This document shows, piece after piece, positions 27,748 to 36,921 of a stretch of 64,000 bases of DNA. The stretch's first letter is position 1; every line of letters starts with the position of its first letter. Under the pieces are notes generated by a model. The model made no database searches. It saw only the letters and a list, made by a program, of their open reading frames with translations, and was not told the DNA's origin. Position numbers and translations under genes: made by a program. Source of the stretch: Stutzerimonas stutzeri (GTDB taxonomy: Bacteria; Pseudomonadota; Gammaproteobacteria; Pseudomonadales; Pseudomonadaceae); the NCBI RefSeq assembly GCF_018138085.1, contig NZ_CP073105.1:2418001-2482000 (forward strand), given 5' to 3'.

Positions 27748-28222
27748 GTCAAGAGTGCTCCTACCATGCGCCGGGACCGTGAGAGCGGTCCCGACCGCGA
27801 AGGCTTCCCCAGGCAGATAGAGCATTCAGTGCGGGTCACTACAGGGAAGGCTTGCGAGGTACACAGACACCGAAGAGCTCGCGGTCAAGACCGCTCCTAC
27901 AACGCACCAGGGCAAGCGTGGGGGCGGTCTCGACCGCGAAGGCTTCCCCAGGCAGATAGAGCGTTCAGTGCGGGTGATTACAGGGAAGGCTTGAGAGGCA
28001 CGTAGACGCCGAAGAGCTCGCGGTCAAGACCGCTCCTACAACGCACCGGCAATCGTGGGAGCGGTCTCGACCGCGAATGGCTTCCCCAGCAGATGGAACA
28101 TTCGGTGCGGGTTATCACTGGAAGACTTTAGAGCTAAGCAGACACGCCCGAAGAGTTCGCGGTCAAGACCGCTCCTACATGTCTATGCACACCCGTGGGA
28201 GCGGTCTTGACCGCGAGTCGGT
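27748..28222. repeat. Tandem REP array A, period about 139 bases
   Basis: Convergent pairs of the core AGGAGCGGTCTTGACCGCGA and its complement recur. The left arms end at 27764 (decayed), 27900, 28039 and 28178, giving steps of 136, 139 and 139 bases. Between arms lies a conserved spacer containing GGCTTCCCCAGGCAGATAGA and CAGTGCGGGT. This is a BIME-like unit amplified about 3.3 times. It fills the space between the copper chaperone gene and the end of gor; each unit can fold into a long hairpin. Confidence 0.92.
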
Positions 28223-28321
28223 AGCGGCTAACCGACCTGCTCGCTCCCCTCTTCTACCGCAGCCCACCTGGCGACCGCTACCGTTCCGTCGCCAGACCGG
28301 CAGGCTCGCGCCACGCCACCG

Positions 28322-29680
28322 TCAGATGCCGGTGGGTGTGCGCATGGTCACGAACTCCTCGGCCGCGGTGGGATGGATGCCGACGGTATCGTCGAAGATC
28401 CGCTTCGTGGCGCCCGCCTTCAAGGCCACGGCCATGCCCTGCATGATCTCACCGGCATCCGGCCCGGCCATGTGGCAACCGAGCACCTTGTCCGTTTCGG
28501 CATCGACCACCAGCTTCATTAGGCTGCGTTCAAGTCCACCGGTCATGGTCAGCTTCATCGGCCGGAACCGGCTCTCGAACAAGACCACTTTGTGGCCCTG
28601 CTTGCGCGCTTCTTCCTCGGTCAAACCGACGGTCGCCATGTTGGGCAGGCTGAAGACCGCAGTGGCGATGGTGTTGTAGTCGACCGGCCGATATTCCTCG
28701 GGTTTGAACAGCCGGCGGGCAACGGCCATGCCTTCGGCCAGCGCGACGGGCGTCAGCTGGATACGACCGATCACATCGCCGATCGCCAGAATGGATGGTG
28801 TCGAGGTCCGGTACTGATCATCCACGGCGATGAAGCCCCGATCGTCCAGCTTCACATCGAGATTCTCCAGCCCCAACCCGTCGAGCATCGGCCGGCGGCC
28901 GGTGGCGTAAAGGATGCAGTCGGCCTCCAGCGTGCGGCCGTCCTTCAGAACGGCGAGCAGGCTGCCGTCCGGCTGCTTGTCGATACGGGCGATGTCGGTG
29001 TTGAACTGCAGGTCGATGTCCTTCTTGATCAGCTCGTCTTTCAAGTGATCGCGCAGCGAGCCATCGAATCCCCGCAGAAAGAGCTCGCCGCGGTACAGCA
29101 ACTTGGTATCGGCGCCACAACCCCGGAAGATCGAGGCGAACTCGACGGCGATATAGCCACCGCCGACCACCAGGACGCGGCGAGGCAGCTCGTCAAGATA
29201 GAAGGCTTCGTTCGAGGTGATCGCATGTTCGCGCCCCGGGATTTCCGGAACGAAAGGCCAGCCTCCGGTGGCGATCAGGATGTGCTCGGCGGTGTACTGC
29301 CGCCCTTCGACCTCAACGGTATGAGGGTCGACCAGCCGCGCATGCGCCTGCATCAAGGTGACGCCGCTGTCGATCAGGAGATTCCTGTAGATGCCGTTGA
29401 GGCGCTCAATCTCGCGATCCTTGTTGGCGATCAACGTCTTCCAGTCGAAGGTCGCGCCATCGATGGTCCAGCCATAGCCTTGGGCTTGGTCGAGGTCTTC
29501 GGCATAGTGAGCGCCGTAGACCAGCAGTTTTTTCGGCACACAGCCAACGTTCACACAGGTGCCGCCCAGATAACGGCTTTCGGCAACCGCGACGCGGGCA
29601 CCATAGCCCGCTGCAAACCGGGCGGCACGGACGCCGCCGGAACCAGCGCCGATGACGAATAGATCGAAGTCGTAAGCCAT
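28322..29680 (-). CDS. gor: Glutathione reductase
   Basis: An NADPH-dependent flavoenzyme that keeps glutathione reduced in the cytoplasm. The 452-residue protein starts [20 protein letters not shown] with the FAD GxGxxG motif at 11-16. The redox-active disulfide is C42/C47 in [13 protein letters not shown]. The NADPH fold is marked by [20 protein letters not shown], and the C-terminal active-site His/Glu pair lies in [11 protein letters not shown]. The ATG at 29680 is preceded by GGGAGA; the frame's 17 extra upstream codons do not fit the family. It is divergent from the glyoxalase-like gene with a 73-base spacer and ends just after REP array A. Confidence 0.95.
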   Translation of the reverse strand: MAYDFDLFVIGAGSGGVRAARFAAGYGARVAVAESRYLGGTCVNVGCVPKKLLVYGAHYAEDLDQAQGYGWTIDGATFDWKTLIANKDREIERLNGIYRNLLIDSGVTLMQAHARLVDPHTVEVEGRQYTAEHILIATGGWPFVPEIPGREHAITSNEAFYLDELPRRVLVVGGGYIAVEFASIFRGCGADTKLLYRGELFLRGFDGSLRDHLKDELIKKDIDLQFNTDIARIDKQPDGSLLAVLKDGRTLEADCILYATGRRPMLDGLGLENLDVKLDDRGFIAVDDQYRTSTPSILAIGDVIGRIQLTPVALAEGMAVARRLFKPEEYRPVDYNTIATAVFSLPNMATVGLTEEEARKQGHKVVLFESRFRPMKLTMTGGLERSLMKLVVDAETDKVLGCHMAGPDAGEIMQGMAVALKAGATKRIFDDTVGIHPTAAEEFVTMRTPTGI

Positions 29681-29753
29681 GAACGGTTGTCTCCCTTGTA
29701 GAACGCACAGCATAACCCAGGCTTTGCACACGATTCATTCGGAGGACTGACGC

Positions 29754-30176
29754 ATGCGCCCTACCCTTACCCACCTCGCTTTGCACGTCCCGGACCTGGA
29801 TGCCTGCATCGCTTTCTATGCGCAGTTCTGTGGCATGCACGTTTTCCACGAGCGTGCGGGAAAAGGCTCGCGCATCGTCTGGATGGCCGAACCCGGCAAG
29901 GAACGTGAGTTCATCTTCGTGATCATGCCCGGCGGGCAGGACCGTGCCTTGGCCGAGAATGACTACAGCCATTTTGGCTTCGCTCTCGCCAGCCGCGGCG
30001 AAGTCGACGCGATCGCCGATCGTGCGCGCAAAGCCGGTTGCCTGATATGGGAACCACGCGACGAGCCCTACCCGGTCGGCTATTACTGCGGCGTACGCGA
30101 CCCCGCGGGCAACTATGTCGAGTTCAGCTATGGCCAGCCGCTCGGTCCGGGCGCGGAAGAAATGCCGGCCCCCTGA
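29754..30176 (+). CDS. VOC/glyoxalase-fold protein
   Basis: A 140-residue vicinal-oxygen-chelate protein with two beta-alpha-beta-beta-beta modules: THLALHVPDLDACIAFYAQF at residues 5-24 and SHFGFALASRGEVDAIADRA at about 72-91. Probable metal ligands are H7/H10, E51 (EREFIF), H73 and E123 (NYVEFSYGQ). The DPAGNYVEFSYG ending is typical of lactoylglutathione-lyase relatives, but sequence alone does not set the substrate. Its position divergent from glutathione reductase fits a glutathione-linked detoxification role (inference). A strong hairpin follows. Confidence 0.85.
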   Translation: MRPTLTHLALHVPDLDACIAFYAQFCGMHVFHERAGKGSRIVWMAEPGKEREFIFVIMPGGQDRALAENDYSHFGFALASRGEVDAIADRARKAGCLIWEPRDEPYPVGYYCGVRDPAGNYVEFSYGQPLGPGAEEMPAP

Positions 30177-30177
30177 A

Positions 30178-30209
30178 TGCACAAAACCACCCGAAGGTGG
30201 TTTTGTGCA
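30178..30209. terminator. Bidirectional terminator, 14-bp stem with CGAA loop
   Basis: TGCACAAAACCACC, loop CGAA, then the exact complement GGTGGTTTTGTGCA. A-rich and T-rich halves of the stem serve transcripts from both sides: the glyoxalase-like gene (ending at 30176) and galU (ending at 30224). Confidence 0.8.
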
Positions 30210-30223
30210 GAACCGGTGGCCGA

Positions 30224-31063
30224 TTAGAAGGCTTTACCGGTCAGGTAGAAATTCTCGTAGCAGAAGTTGGTGGCGGCGATGTAACCCTCGGCGCTACCGC
30301 AGTCGAAACGCTGCCCCTTGAATTTGTAAGCCAGTACGCAACCGTCCTGGGCCTGACGCATCAGGGCGTCGGTGATCTGGATCTCGCCGCCTTTGCCTGG
30401 TTCGGTCTGCTCGATCAGGTCGAAGATGTCCGGCGTCAGGATGTAGCGGCCGATGATCGCCAGGTTCGACGGTGCATCTTCCGGCTTGGGCTTCTCGACC
30501 ATGTGGCTGACACGGAAAATATCGTCCCGGATCATCTCGCCGGCGATCACACCGTATTTGCTGGTCTCTTCCGGCGGTACTTCCTGAATCGCGACGATCG
30601 AGCAGCGGAACTGGTTGTACAGCTTGACCATCTGCGCCAGGACCGGGTCGCCATTAAGGTTGATGCACAGGTCGTCCGCCAGCACCACGGCGAAGGGCTC
30701 GTCGCCGATCAGCGGACGGCCGCTGAGAATCGCATGGCCCAAGCCTTTCATTTCAACCTGGCGGGTATAGGAGAAGCTGCATTCGTCGATCAGCTTGCGA
30801 ATACCGACCAGGTACTTCTCCTTGTCGGTGTTACGGATCTGGTGCTCGAGTTCGTAACTGATGTCGAAGTGGTCTTCCAGGGAGCGCTTGCCGCGGCCGG
30901 TTACGATAGAAATCTGATTCAACCCTGCCGATAGCGCCTCCTCGACCCCGTATTGGATCAGGGGCTTGTTCACCACCGGCAGCATTTCCTTCGGCATGGC
31001 CTTGGTGGCAGGGAGGAAACGCGTGCCATATCCGGCCGCAGGAAAAAGGCATTTCTTGATCAT
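30224..31063 (-). CDS. galU: UTP-glucose-1-phosphate uridylyltransferase GalU
   Basis: Makes UDP-glucose, needed for lipopolysaccharide core, exopolysaccharide and UDP-glucuronate. The 279-residue protein has the nucleotide-binding motif AAGYGTRFLPATKAMPKEML at 8-27, VLADDLC (metal-binding Asp), MVEKPKPEDAPSNLAIIGRY and GGEIQITDAL, all typical. The ATG at 31063 (MIKKCLFPA) was chosen by family alignment; the open frame upstream is not conserved-looking. It stands alone, divergent from the chemoreceptor gene across about 620 bases. Confidence 0.96.
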   Translation of the reverse strand: MIKKCLFPAAGYGTRFLPATKAMPKEMLPVVNKPLIQYGVEEALSAGLNQISIVTGRGKRSLEDHFDISYELEHQIRNTDKEKYLVGIRKLIDECSFSYTRQVEMKGLGHAILSGRPLIGDEPFAVVLADDLCINLNGDPVLAQMVKLYNQFRCSIVAIQEVPPEETSKYGVIAGEMIRDDIFRVSHMVEKPKPEDAPSNLAIIGRYILTPDIFDLIEQTEPGKGGEIQITDALMRQAQDGCVLAYKFKGQRFDCGSAEGYIAATNFCYENFYLTGKAF

Positions 31064-31687
31064 GTGAGTCCTTGAAGAGGAAGGTTCCAGTTGATGCACT
31101 GCGCCTGGATCGGTCAGCAGTCGTACCTGCATGTTCCGCCGACAGCGGCTGACTAGAGGCTACGACCATCGAAACGATGCGGGGTTCGACGGCTATCGAT
31201 GCGAATTTCGCTCGCTTCGCCGCCCGACCGAAGGCCATTGACATGGCCTGTGCATAGCGTGCGGCGGCGCACGGAAATTGCCAAGTGGCTGCACGCAAAA
31301 ATGAAGTCGATTCCGGCCGAATCAGCGCCGCCCTCGAAGGCTTTGCGTGCGGCCTGGTGTCGCAATGCGCCGCGCTGATGATCGATCACATGACGAACGT
31401 GCGGTCGAGACGAGTGCGCTTTACTGATCCAGATCAGGAAAACGGCGAAAAATTTTCGTTTCGTCGCGTGCCATACCGCTCTGTCGAGCGAGACCGACTA
31501 GGATGTCGGCGGCCGTGTTGATGGCAATGCGCCTGCACGTCGCCAGACAGCAAAAAAACCTTGTAAAGACAAGGGACATACGGCCGATAAGCGAAGCAAA
31601 AGAAGCCGCTGGCAACCAGCGCCCCGCGACCGTTCACAGGACTTGGGGTCGGCTTCGTTTCGTTGGCAGCAGTAGCTAAGGATCCTC
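31064..31687. other. Divergent intergenic region between galU and the chemoreceptor gene
   Basis: About 620 bases with no gene I can support. It must hold the galU promoter (minus) and the chemoreceptor promoter (plus). A near-palindromic CGAAAAATTTTCG lies at about 31446-31458. Several short open frames exist on both strands but none has a ribosome site, family motif or signal peptide. Confidence 0.5.
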
Positions 31688-33310
31688 ATGAACAACACCT
31701 TTCCAGCTCGGCAAATGTCCGTCCAGTCGAAGATCAACCTGGCTCTGCTGGTGGTGTTCGCCTTGGTCCTCGCCGCCTCCCTCCTCCATTCGGCGGGTTC
31801 CGAGAAAGACCTCGTTCTCCAGGTCGTCGAGCAGCAGACCAAGGACGCTGCCGACTCCTATTTCGACAGTATCAACACCATGATGCTCACCGGGACAATG
31901 GCCCAGCGTGAGGTGCTGCGCGACAAGCTGCTGGCGCGCCCTGGCGTGATCGACGCTCGCATCGTGCGCGGCGAGCCGGTCAGCAAGGTCTTCGGCCCCG
32001 GCTTCGCCCATGAGGCACCTGCCGATGAGCACGACAGGGCCGCACTGGCGGGCAAGTCGACGATGGAGGTGAGTGAAGGCAAGAACGGCCGCGTCCTTAC
32101 CGTCATCAACCCGATCCTTGCGCATCAGGATTACCGCGGCACCAACTGCCTGTCGTGCCACCAGGTTCCCGAAAACACGGTAATGGGCGCGGTGCGGATC
32201 AGTTATGACCTGTCTGTGCTCGATGGTGAAGTCAACCGTAACGTGATGACCTCGGCCGGCATTCAGCTGGCACTGTTGCTGATAGGGCTGGTGGTCATGG
32301 GCTACATCATTCGCCGGGTGATCATCAACCGCATCAACGACATGCGGCACACCATGGAAGCGATGACCAGGGACGAGGATCTGAGCCGCATCGTCGCTGT
32401 CCATGCCGAGGACGAGGTCGGCGCCATGGGCCATTCGTTCAACCACATGATCGGTAAATTCCGTCACAGTCTCGAAGCGGTGGCGAAGGTTACGCATCAG
32501 CTAGGCGAAGTGTCGGATCGGGTTTCCAGCGTAGCGGAAAAGACCCATTCAGCGGTGTTGGCCCAGCGTAGCGAAACGGACATGGTCGCCTCTGCCATGA
32601 ACGAGATGAGCGCGACCGTGCAGGAAGTGGCGCAGCACGCCAGCCAGACCGCAGCCGCCTCCACCGGCGCTGATGCACAGTCGAAGGCAGGCGTCACCCT
32701 GGCAACCGAGGCCCTGGACGGCATCGACGGGCTGATCCGTGAGATCGAGCAGGCTGCACAGGTGATCAAGCAGGTCGAAACCGATGCGACCTCCATCGGC
32801 ATGGTCCTCGGTGTGATCAATGGCATCGCCGAACAGACGAACCTGCTGGCGCTCAACGCGGCCATCGAAGCGGCCCGCGCCGGCGAGCAAGGCCGCGGCT
32901 TTGCGGTCGTCGCCGATGAAGTTCGGACGCTCGCCTCGCGTACGCAGAAGTCCACTGGCGATATCCAGGCCACCATCGAACAGCTGCAGACCGGCGTGCG
33001 CAACGCAGTGAAGGTGATGCAGGATGCCCAGGAGCGCGCCAATGCCGGCTCCACCTGCGTCGCCAAAGCGGCGCAGAGCCTCAATGGAATTGCTGGCGAA
33101 GTCGGCACGATCAACGACATGAACATGCAGATCGCCACGGCGGCCGAAGAGCAAAGCGCGGTCGCCGAGGAGATCAACCGCAACATCACCACTATCAGCA
33201 CCATCGCCGACACCACCGCAGCCGATGCACAGCAAACCTCGCAGATCAGCGACGAGCTCGTGCATCTGGCCGCCGAACTGAATCGCCTGGTCGGACAGTT
33301 CCGCCTCTGA
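31688..33310 (+). CDS. Methyl-accepting chemotaxis protein with a c-type haem motif in the sensor domain
   Basis: A 540-residue chemoreceptor. TM1 is about residues 17-36, a periplasmic domain spans about 37-188, TM2 about 190-210, HAMP about 211-265, then the cytoplasmic signalling domain with the conserved tip [20 protein letters not shown]. The sensor domain contains C154-L-S-C157-H158, a CxxCH motif as used for covalent haem c attachment in the periplasm. Chemoreceptors with such haem-bearing PAS-like sensor domains are known from Geobacter and would sense redox state or a diatomic gas; that role here is inferred. It is followed by a hairpin, then hemN. No methylesterase/methyltransferase or CheW genes are adjacent. 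Confidence 0.93.
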   Translation: MNNTFPARQMSVQSKINLALLVVFALVLAASLLHSAGSEKDLVLQVVEQQTKDAADSYFDSINTMMLTGTMAQREVLRDKLLARPGVIDARIVRGEPVSKVFGPGFAHEAPADEHDRAALAGKSTMEVSEGKNGRVLTVINPILAHQDYRGTNCLSCHQVPENTVMGAVRISYDLSVLDGEVNRNVMTSAGIQLALLLIGLVVMGYIIRRVIINRINDMRHTMEAMTRDEDLSRIVAVHAEDEVGAMGHSFNHMIGKFRHSLEAVAKVTHQLGEVSDRVSSVAEKTHSAVLAQRSETDMVASAMNEMSATVQEVAQHASQTAAASTGADAQSKAGVTLATEALDGIDGLIREIEQAAQVIKQVETDATSIGMVLGVINGIAEQTNLLALNAAIEAARAGEQGRGFAVVADEVRTLASRTQKSTGDIQATIEQLQTGVRNAVKVMQDAQERANAGSTCVAKAAQSLNGIAGEVGTINDMNMQIATAAEEQSAVAEEINRNITTISTIADTTAADAQQTSQISDELVHLAAELNRLVGQFRL

Positions 33311-33320
33311 GTCATCCGAG

Positions 33321-33342
33321 GCCGGGCATTGCGCTGCCCGGC
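33321..33342 (+). terminator. Hairpin after the chemoreceptor gene
   Basis: GCCGGGCA, six-base loop, TGCCCGGC, then TCTCT. Ten bases after the stop codon. The stem is strong but the T-rich tail is weak, so termination is likely rather than certain. Confidence 0.55.
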
Positions 33343-33476
33343 TCTCTACCGGCCCCGAACTTGATCTGGGACAGCCGACTCCGTCGCCGGAATCAGGGAT
33401 AATCGCGCCACGATGTCGCAGGCCGCCGACGGCAATCCGTCCAGCCAACCAGCCAAACAACCCAGGTGAACCCTAC

Positions 33477-34865
33477 ATGGACCATACGCCGAGCTTTAAC
33501 CGCGCCCTGGTCGAGAAGTACGACCGTCCCGGTCCTCGATACACCTCTTATCCGACTGCGCCGCAGTTCCACCAGGCCTTTGCCATGGATGACTACCGCA
33601 GCGCCGCGCAAGCCACCAACGAGGCCGCCGCGCCCAAGCCGCTGTCGGTGTACATCCACATCCCGTTCTGCAAGAGCCTCTGCTACTACTGCGCGTGCAA
33701 CAAGATCATCACCCACAAGACCGACCGCGCCGCCGAATACCTCGACTACCTCAAGCGTGAGATCAAGATGCAGGCCGCACTGTTCGATCGCTCGCGCAAG
33801 CTGACGCAGCTGCACTTGGGCGGCGGCACGCCCACCTACCTCACCAGCGAGCAGCTCGCCGACCTGATGGCCGCGCTTCACGAAGCCTTCAACATGGACG
33901 ACAGCGACAACCACGAATTCTCGCTGGAGGTCGACCCGCGCACCGTCACGCCCGAGCAGATCCATCAGCTGCGAGCCCTGGGCTTCAACCGCCTCAGTTT
34001 CGGCGTGCAGGACTTCGACGAGCAGGTACAGATCGCGGTCAACCGCATCCAGACCGAAGAACAGACACGGGACCTGGTCCAGGCCGCGCGTGAAGCTCAC
34101 TTCAAGTCGATCAGCGTCGACCTGATCTACGGCCTCCCCTTGCAGACGGTGGAGAGTTTCAACGTCACGCTGGACAAGATCATCGACATCCGCCCCGACC
34201 GCATCGCTGCCTACAGCTACGCGCACCTGCCGGATCTGGTTCGGGCGCAGAAGCTGATCCGCCCAGAAGACATGCCGCCGCCGGAGCGCAAGCTGGAGCT
34301 GCTGGAACTGACCATCCGGCGCCTGACCGACGCCGGCTACGTCTATATCGGCATGGACCACTTCTCCCTGCCGGACGACGAGCTGGCCCTGGCACGCGCC
34401 AACGGCACGCTGCAGCGCAACTTCCAGGGCTACTCCACGCACGCCGACTGTGACCTGATCGGCCTTGGCATTTCGTCCATCGGCAAGGTCGGCGACAGCT
34501 ACAGCCAGAACGTGAAGGAGCTGTCGCAGTACTACGCGCGCCTGAACGAGGGCCTGCTGCCGGTGCATCGCGGCTACAAGCTCAGCGAGGACGACCGCCT
34601 GCGTCGTGACGTGATCATTTCGCTGATGTGTCATGGACGGGTCGATTTCAGCGAGATCGAGCAGCGATACGGCATCGACTTCCGCGACTATTTCGCCGAT
34701 TCGCTGGCCAAGCTGGACGAACATGTCGCCGATGGACTGGTCGAGATAACCGACGACGCCGTCGTACTGTTGCCTCAAGGGCACTTGATGATGCGTAACG
34801 TCGCCATGGCTTTCGATGCCTACCTCGGCGGCGAACAGCGCGGCCGCTTCTCCCGCACCGTGTGA
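33477..34865 (+). CDS. hemN: Oxygen-independent coproporphyrinogen III oxidase HemN
   Basis: A radical SAM enzyme converting coproporphyrinogen III to protoporphyrinogen IX without oxygen, for haem synthesis in low oxygen. The 462-residue protein has the HemN cysteine motif HIPFCKSLCYYCACNK with C65, C69, C72 and C74; three bind the Fe4S4 cluster. LGGGTPTYL, EVDPRTVT, GFNRLSFGVQDFDEQVQIAV and YIGMDHFSLPDDELA are further family blocks. In pseudomonads this gene is usually under Anr control; I found only a TTGAT half-box at 33361-33365 and do not claim a site. A signal hairpin separates it from the chemoreceptor gene. Confidence 0.96.
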   Translation: MDHTPSFNRALVEKYDRPGPRYTSYPTAPQFHQAFAMDDYRSAAQATNEAAAPKPLSVYIHIPFCKSLCYYCACNKIITHKTDRAAEYLDYLKREIKMQAALFDRSRKLTQLHLGGGTPTYLTSEQLADLMAALHEAFNMDDSDNHEFSLEVDPRTVTPEQIHQLRALGFNRLSFGVQDFDEQVQIAVNRIQTEEQTRDLVQAAREAHFKSISVDLIYGLPLQTVESFNVTLDKIIDIRPDRIAAYSYAHLPDLVRAQKLIRPEDMPPPERKLELLELTIRRLTDAGYVYIGMDHFSLPDDELALARANGTLQRNFQGYSTHADCDLIGLGISSIGKVGDSYSQNVKELSQYYARLNEGLLPVHRGYKLSEDDRLRRDVIISLMCHGRVDFSEIEQRYGIDFRDYFADSLAKLDEHVADGLVEITDDAVVLLPQGHLMMRNVAMAFDAYLGGEQRGRFSRTV

Positions 34866-35277
34866 CGAGCTGTCTGGGCTACGCCGCCTCATACAAAGGC
34901 GGCGTACACCAGGCAGACGCCCCGCGCGTCAGATGCCAAAGCTTCGTGCCGAGGTCGGCCCTCCCACAGAATGCAGCGGTTGCGCCCCAGATTTTTATTG
35001 GCGCGCCCCGCAGCGAACGCAGGCGAAGGCGCGCCAGACGCAAAAGCTTCCCAGCGCTAACAAGTGCACTTCGCCGCGTTTATGCGCCCCGCCGCTATCT
35101 AACCATCTAAGCGCAGCGGACCGCCTGAACACCGCCAGCCTTGGGCCGTCATCGCATTTTTCATGGCTGCGACAGTTCAAAGCCGTTGATCGTACCGGCG
35201 TTGCCAAACCTGGCTATAACTGTATAAATACCCAGCCTTGGGGCGGCGTGCCCCTGTACAACCGAACCGGACGTTCG
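34866..35277. other. Intergenic region before the FAN1 nuclease gene
   Basis: About 410 bases without a supportable gene. The frame of the downstream nuclease is open through much of it, but the translated sequence is low in family-like character and rich in Arg, Cys and Pro. A TGTATAAATA stretch at 35221-35230 is the likeliest -10 area for the FAN1-helicase operon. Confidence 0.45.
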
Positions 35278-36921
35278 ATGCGCCAGGCCCTGGAAAATCC
35301 CTTCTACTACCTCGAGAACTTTCGGCAGGTGCTGGCCTGGGTCGCTGAGCGTCACGGTGACCTCCTGGATGATCGAGAGCGTGCCTTTCTGGACCGCTTC
35401 AACCAGGTCCCACAAGCCTCGCAGGCGCTGCTGGTTCGCATGGTGATGCGCAAGGGCACGCTGTTCCGGGCCAGCAAGTTGCGCTATGTGGAAATCGGTT
35501 GCCCGGTACAGGCCTCGGCATCCCTGGTCGAGCACGGCTGGATCGAGGCCAACCCGATACTGGAGCTCGCCCAGTTGTTCGATCTGCTGAAGAAGGACGA
35601 ACTGCTTCGTGCCCTCGGCCACACCGCGCACAACGGCCAGCGCAAGCGTGATCTGTTGCAGGCCTTGCAGGCCGAGCATCCCCAAGCCAAGCCCTTTTCG
35701 GACTGGTGTGAAACCCTGGATGATCTGGCGTTCGGGCTCACCATCAGCGATCTCTGCGACCGGCTACGGCTGATGTTCTTCGGCAACATTCACCAGGATT
35801 GGTCCGAGTTCGTTCTCGCCGATCTCGGCATCTTCCGCTACGAGCAGGTCGCCTTCTCGCCGGCGTCACGGGCCTTCCATACGCGCGCTGACGTGGATGC
35901 CTACCTGCACCTGCATCGCTGCCGGGAGCGTTTCGAAGTGGGCGAGCCCGTCGATGCCGTGCTGCGCGACGTGCCCACGACACCGTACGCCAACGACTGG
36001 CTGGAGCATCGCCGCGGCAAGCTGCTGTTGAGCCTTGGCCGGCAATGCGAGCGTGAGGGCGACCTGTCCCTGGCCCTGCGGCTGCACGCCGGCAATCGCT
36101 ATCCTGGCGCACGCGAGCGGGCCATCCGCGTGCTGGAGCGTTGCGATCAGCCAGAGGCGGCGCTGGGGCTGGCGCTGAAAGCCGATGCGCAGCCTGAAAG
36201 CGAGCATGAAGCCCAGCAACTGCAACGTATCCTGCCGCGCCTGAGACGGGCACTTGGCGGACCCGCAGCGCGGCGCGCCAGCCCTATCCAGCCCGAGCGA
36301 ATGGACCTCACGCTGCCCCGGCCCAATGGCATGAGCGTCGAGCACGCGGTGCGCGAGCACCTGAGTGGCGACGATGCACCGGTCTATTACGTGGAAAATA
36401 CGCTGATCAATTCGCTGCTCGGCCTGCTGTGCTGGGATGCGATCTTCGCACCGCTGCCGGGCGCGTTTTTCCATCCGTTTCACGCGGCGCCGGCGGACCT
36501 GGCTCGTCCTGACTTCCATGCCCGTCGCGCCGGGCTTTTCGATGAATGCCTGGCCAAGCTGGGCACCGATGAATACCACGACTGCATCCGCCGTGTGTTT
36601 CGCAACAAGTTCGGCATTCAATCGCAGTTCGTCAGCTGGGGGTTGCTGAACGAGCAACTGCTCGAAGACGCGTTGTCTTGCGTTCCCGCCGAGCATCTGC
36701 GCCTGTGTTTCCAGCGCATCCTGAGGGACGTACCGAACCACCGCAGCGGATTGCCCGACCTGATTCAATTCTGGCCGGGCGAGCGGCGCTACCGGCTGAT
36801 CGAGGTGAAGGGCCCCGGCGATCGTCTGCAGGATAACCAGAAGCGCTGGATAGACTTCGCCCTGCAACACGACATTCCCATCGCCGTCTGCTACGTGCAA
36901 TGGACCGAGGGCGCGCCTTGA
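35278..36921 (+). CDS. FAN1-type structure-specific nuclease (VRR-NUC)
   Basis: A 547-residue relative of Fanconi-associated nuclease 1, which cuts 5' flaps and unhooks interstrand crosslinks. An N-terminal helical DNA-binding part (ENPFYYLENFRQVLAWVAER, about 6-25) is followed by SAP-like and TPR-like helical regions and a C-terminal VRR-NUC domain. The catalytic set is D494 in SGLPDLIQFW, and E509 and K511 in RLIEVKGPGDRLQDNQK. It lines up with residues studied in P. aeruginosa FAN1 with a constant offset (from memory). The start at 35278 matches the family. Its stop overlaps the TTG start of the helicase gene, so the two are translationally coupled. Confidence 0.9.
   Translation: MRQALENPFYYLENFRQVLAWVAERHGDLLDDRERAFLDRFNQVPQASQALLVRMVMRKGTLFRASKLRYVEIGCPVQASASLVEHGWIEANPILELAQLFDLLKKDELLRALGHTAHNGQRKRDLLQALQAEHPQAKPFSDWCETLDDLAFGLTISDLCDRLRLMFFGNIHQDWSEFVLADLGIFRYEQVAFSPASRAFHTRADVDAYLHLHRCRERFEVGEPVDAVLRDVPTTPYANDWLEHRRGKLLLSLGRQCEREGDLSLALRLHAGNRYPGARERAIRVLERCDQPEAALGLALKADAQPESEHEAQQLQRILPRLRRALGGPAARRASPIQPERMDLTLPRPNGMSVEHAVREHLSGDDAPVYYVENTLINSLLGLLCWDAIFAPLPGAFFHPFHAAPADLARPDFHARRAGLFDECLAKLGTDEYHDCIRRVFRNKFGIQSQFVSWGLLNEQLLEDALSCVPAEHLRLCFQRILRDVPNHRSGLPDLIQFWPGERRYRLIEVKGPGDRLQDNQKRWIDFALQHDIPIAVCYVQWTEGAP

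Noticed and set aside
33361..33374. Anr/FNR box before hemN (TTGAT....)
   Set aside because: Only the left half TTGAT is present; the right half reads GACAG instead of ATCAA, so it is not a credible site.
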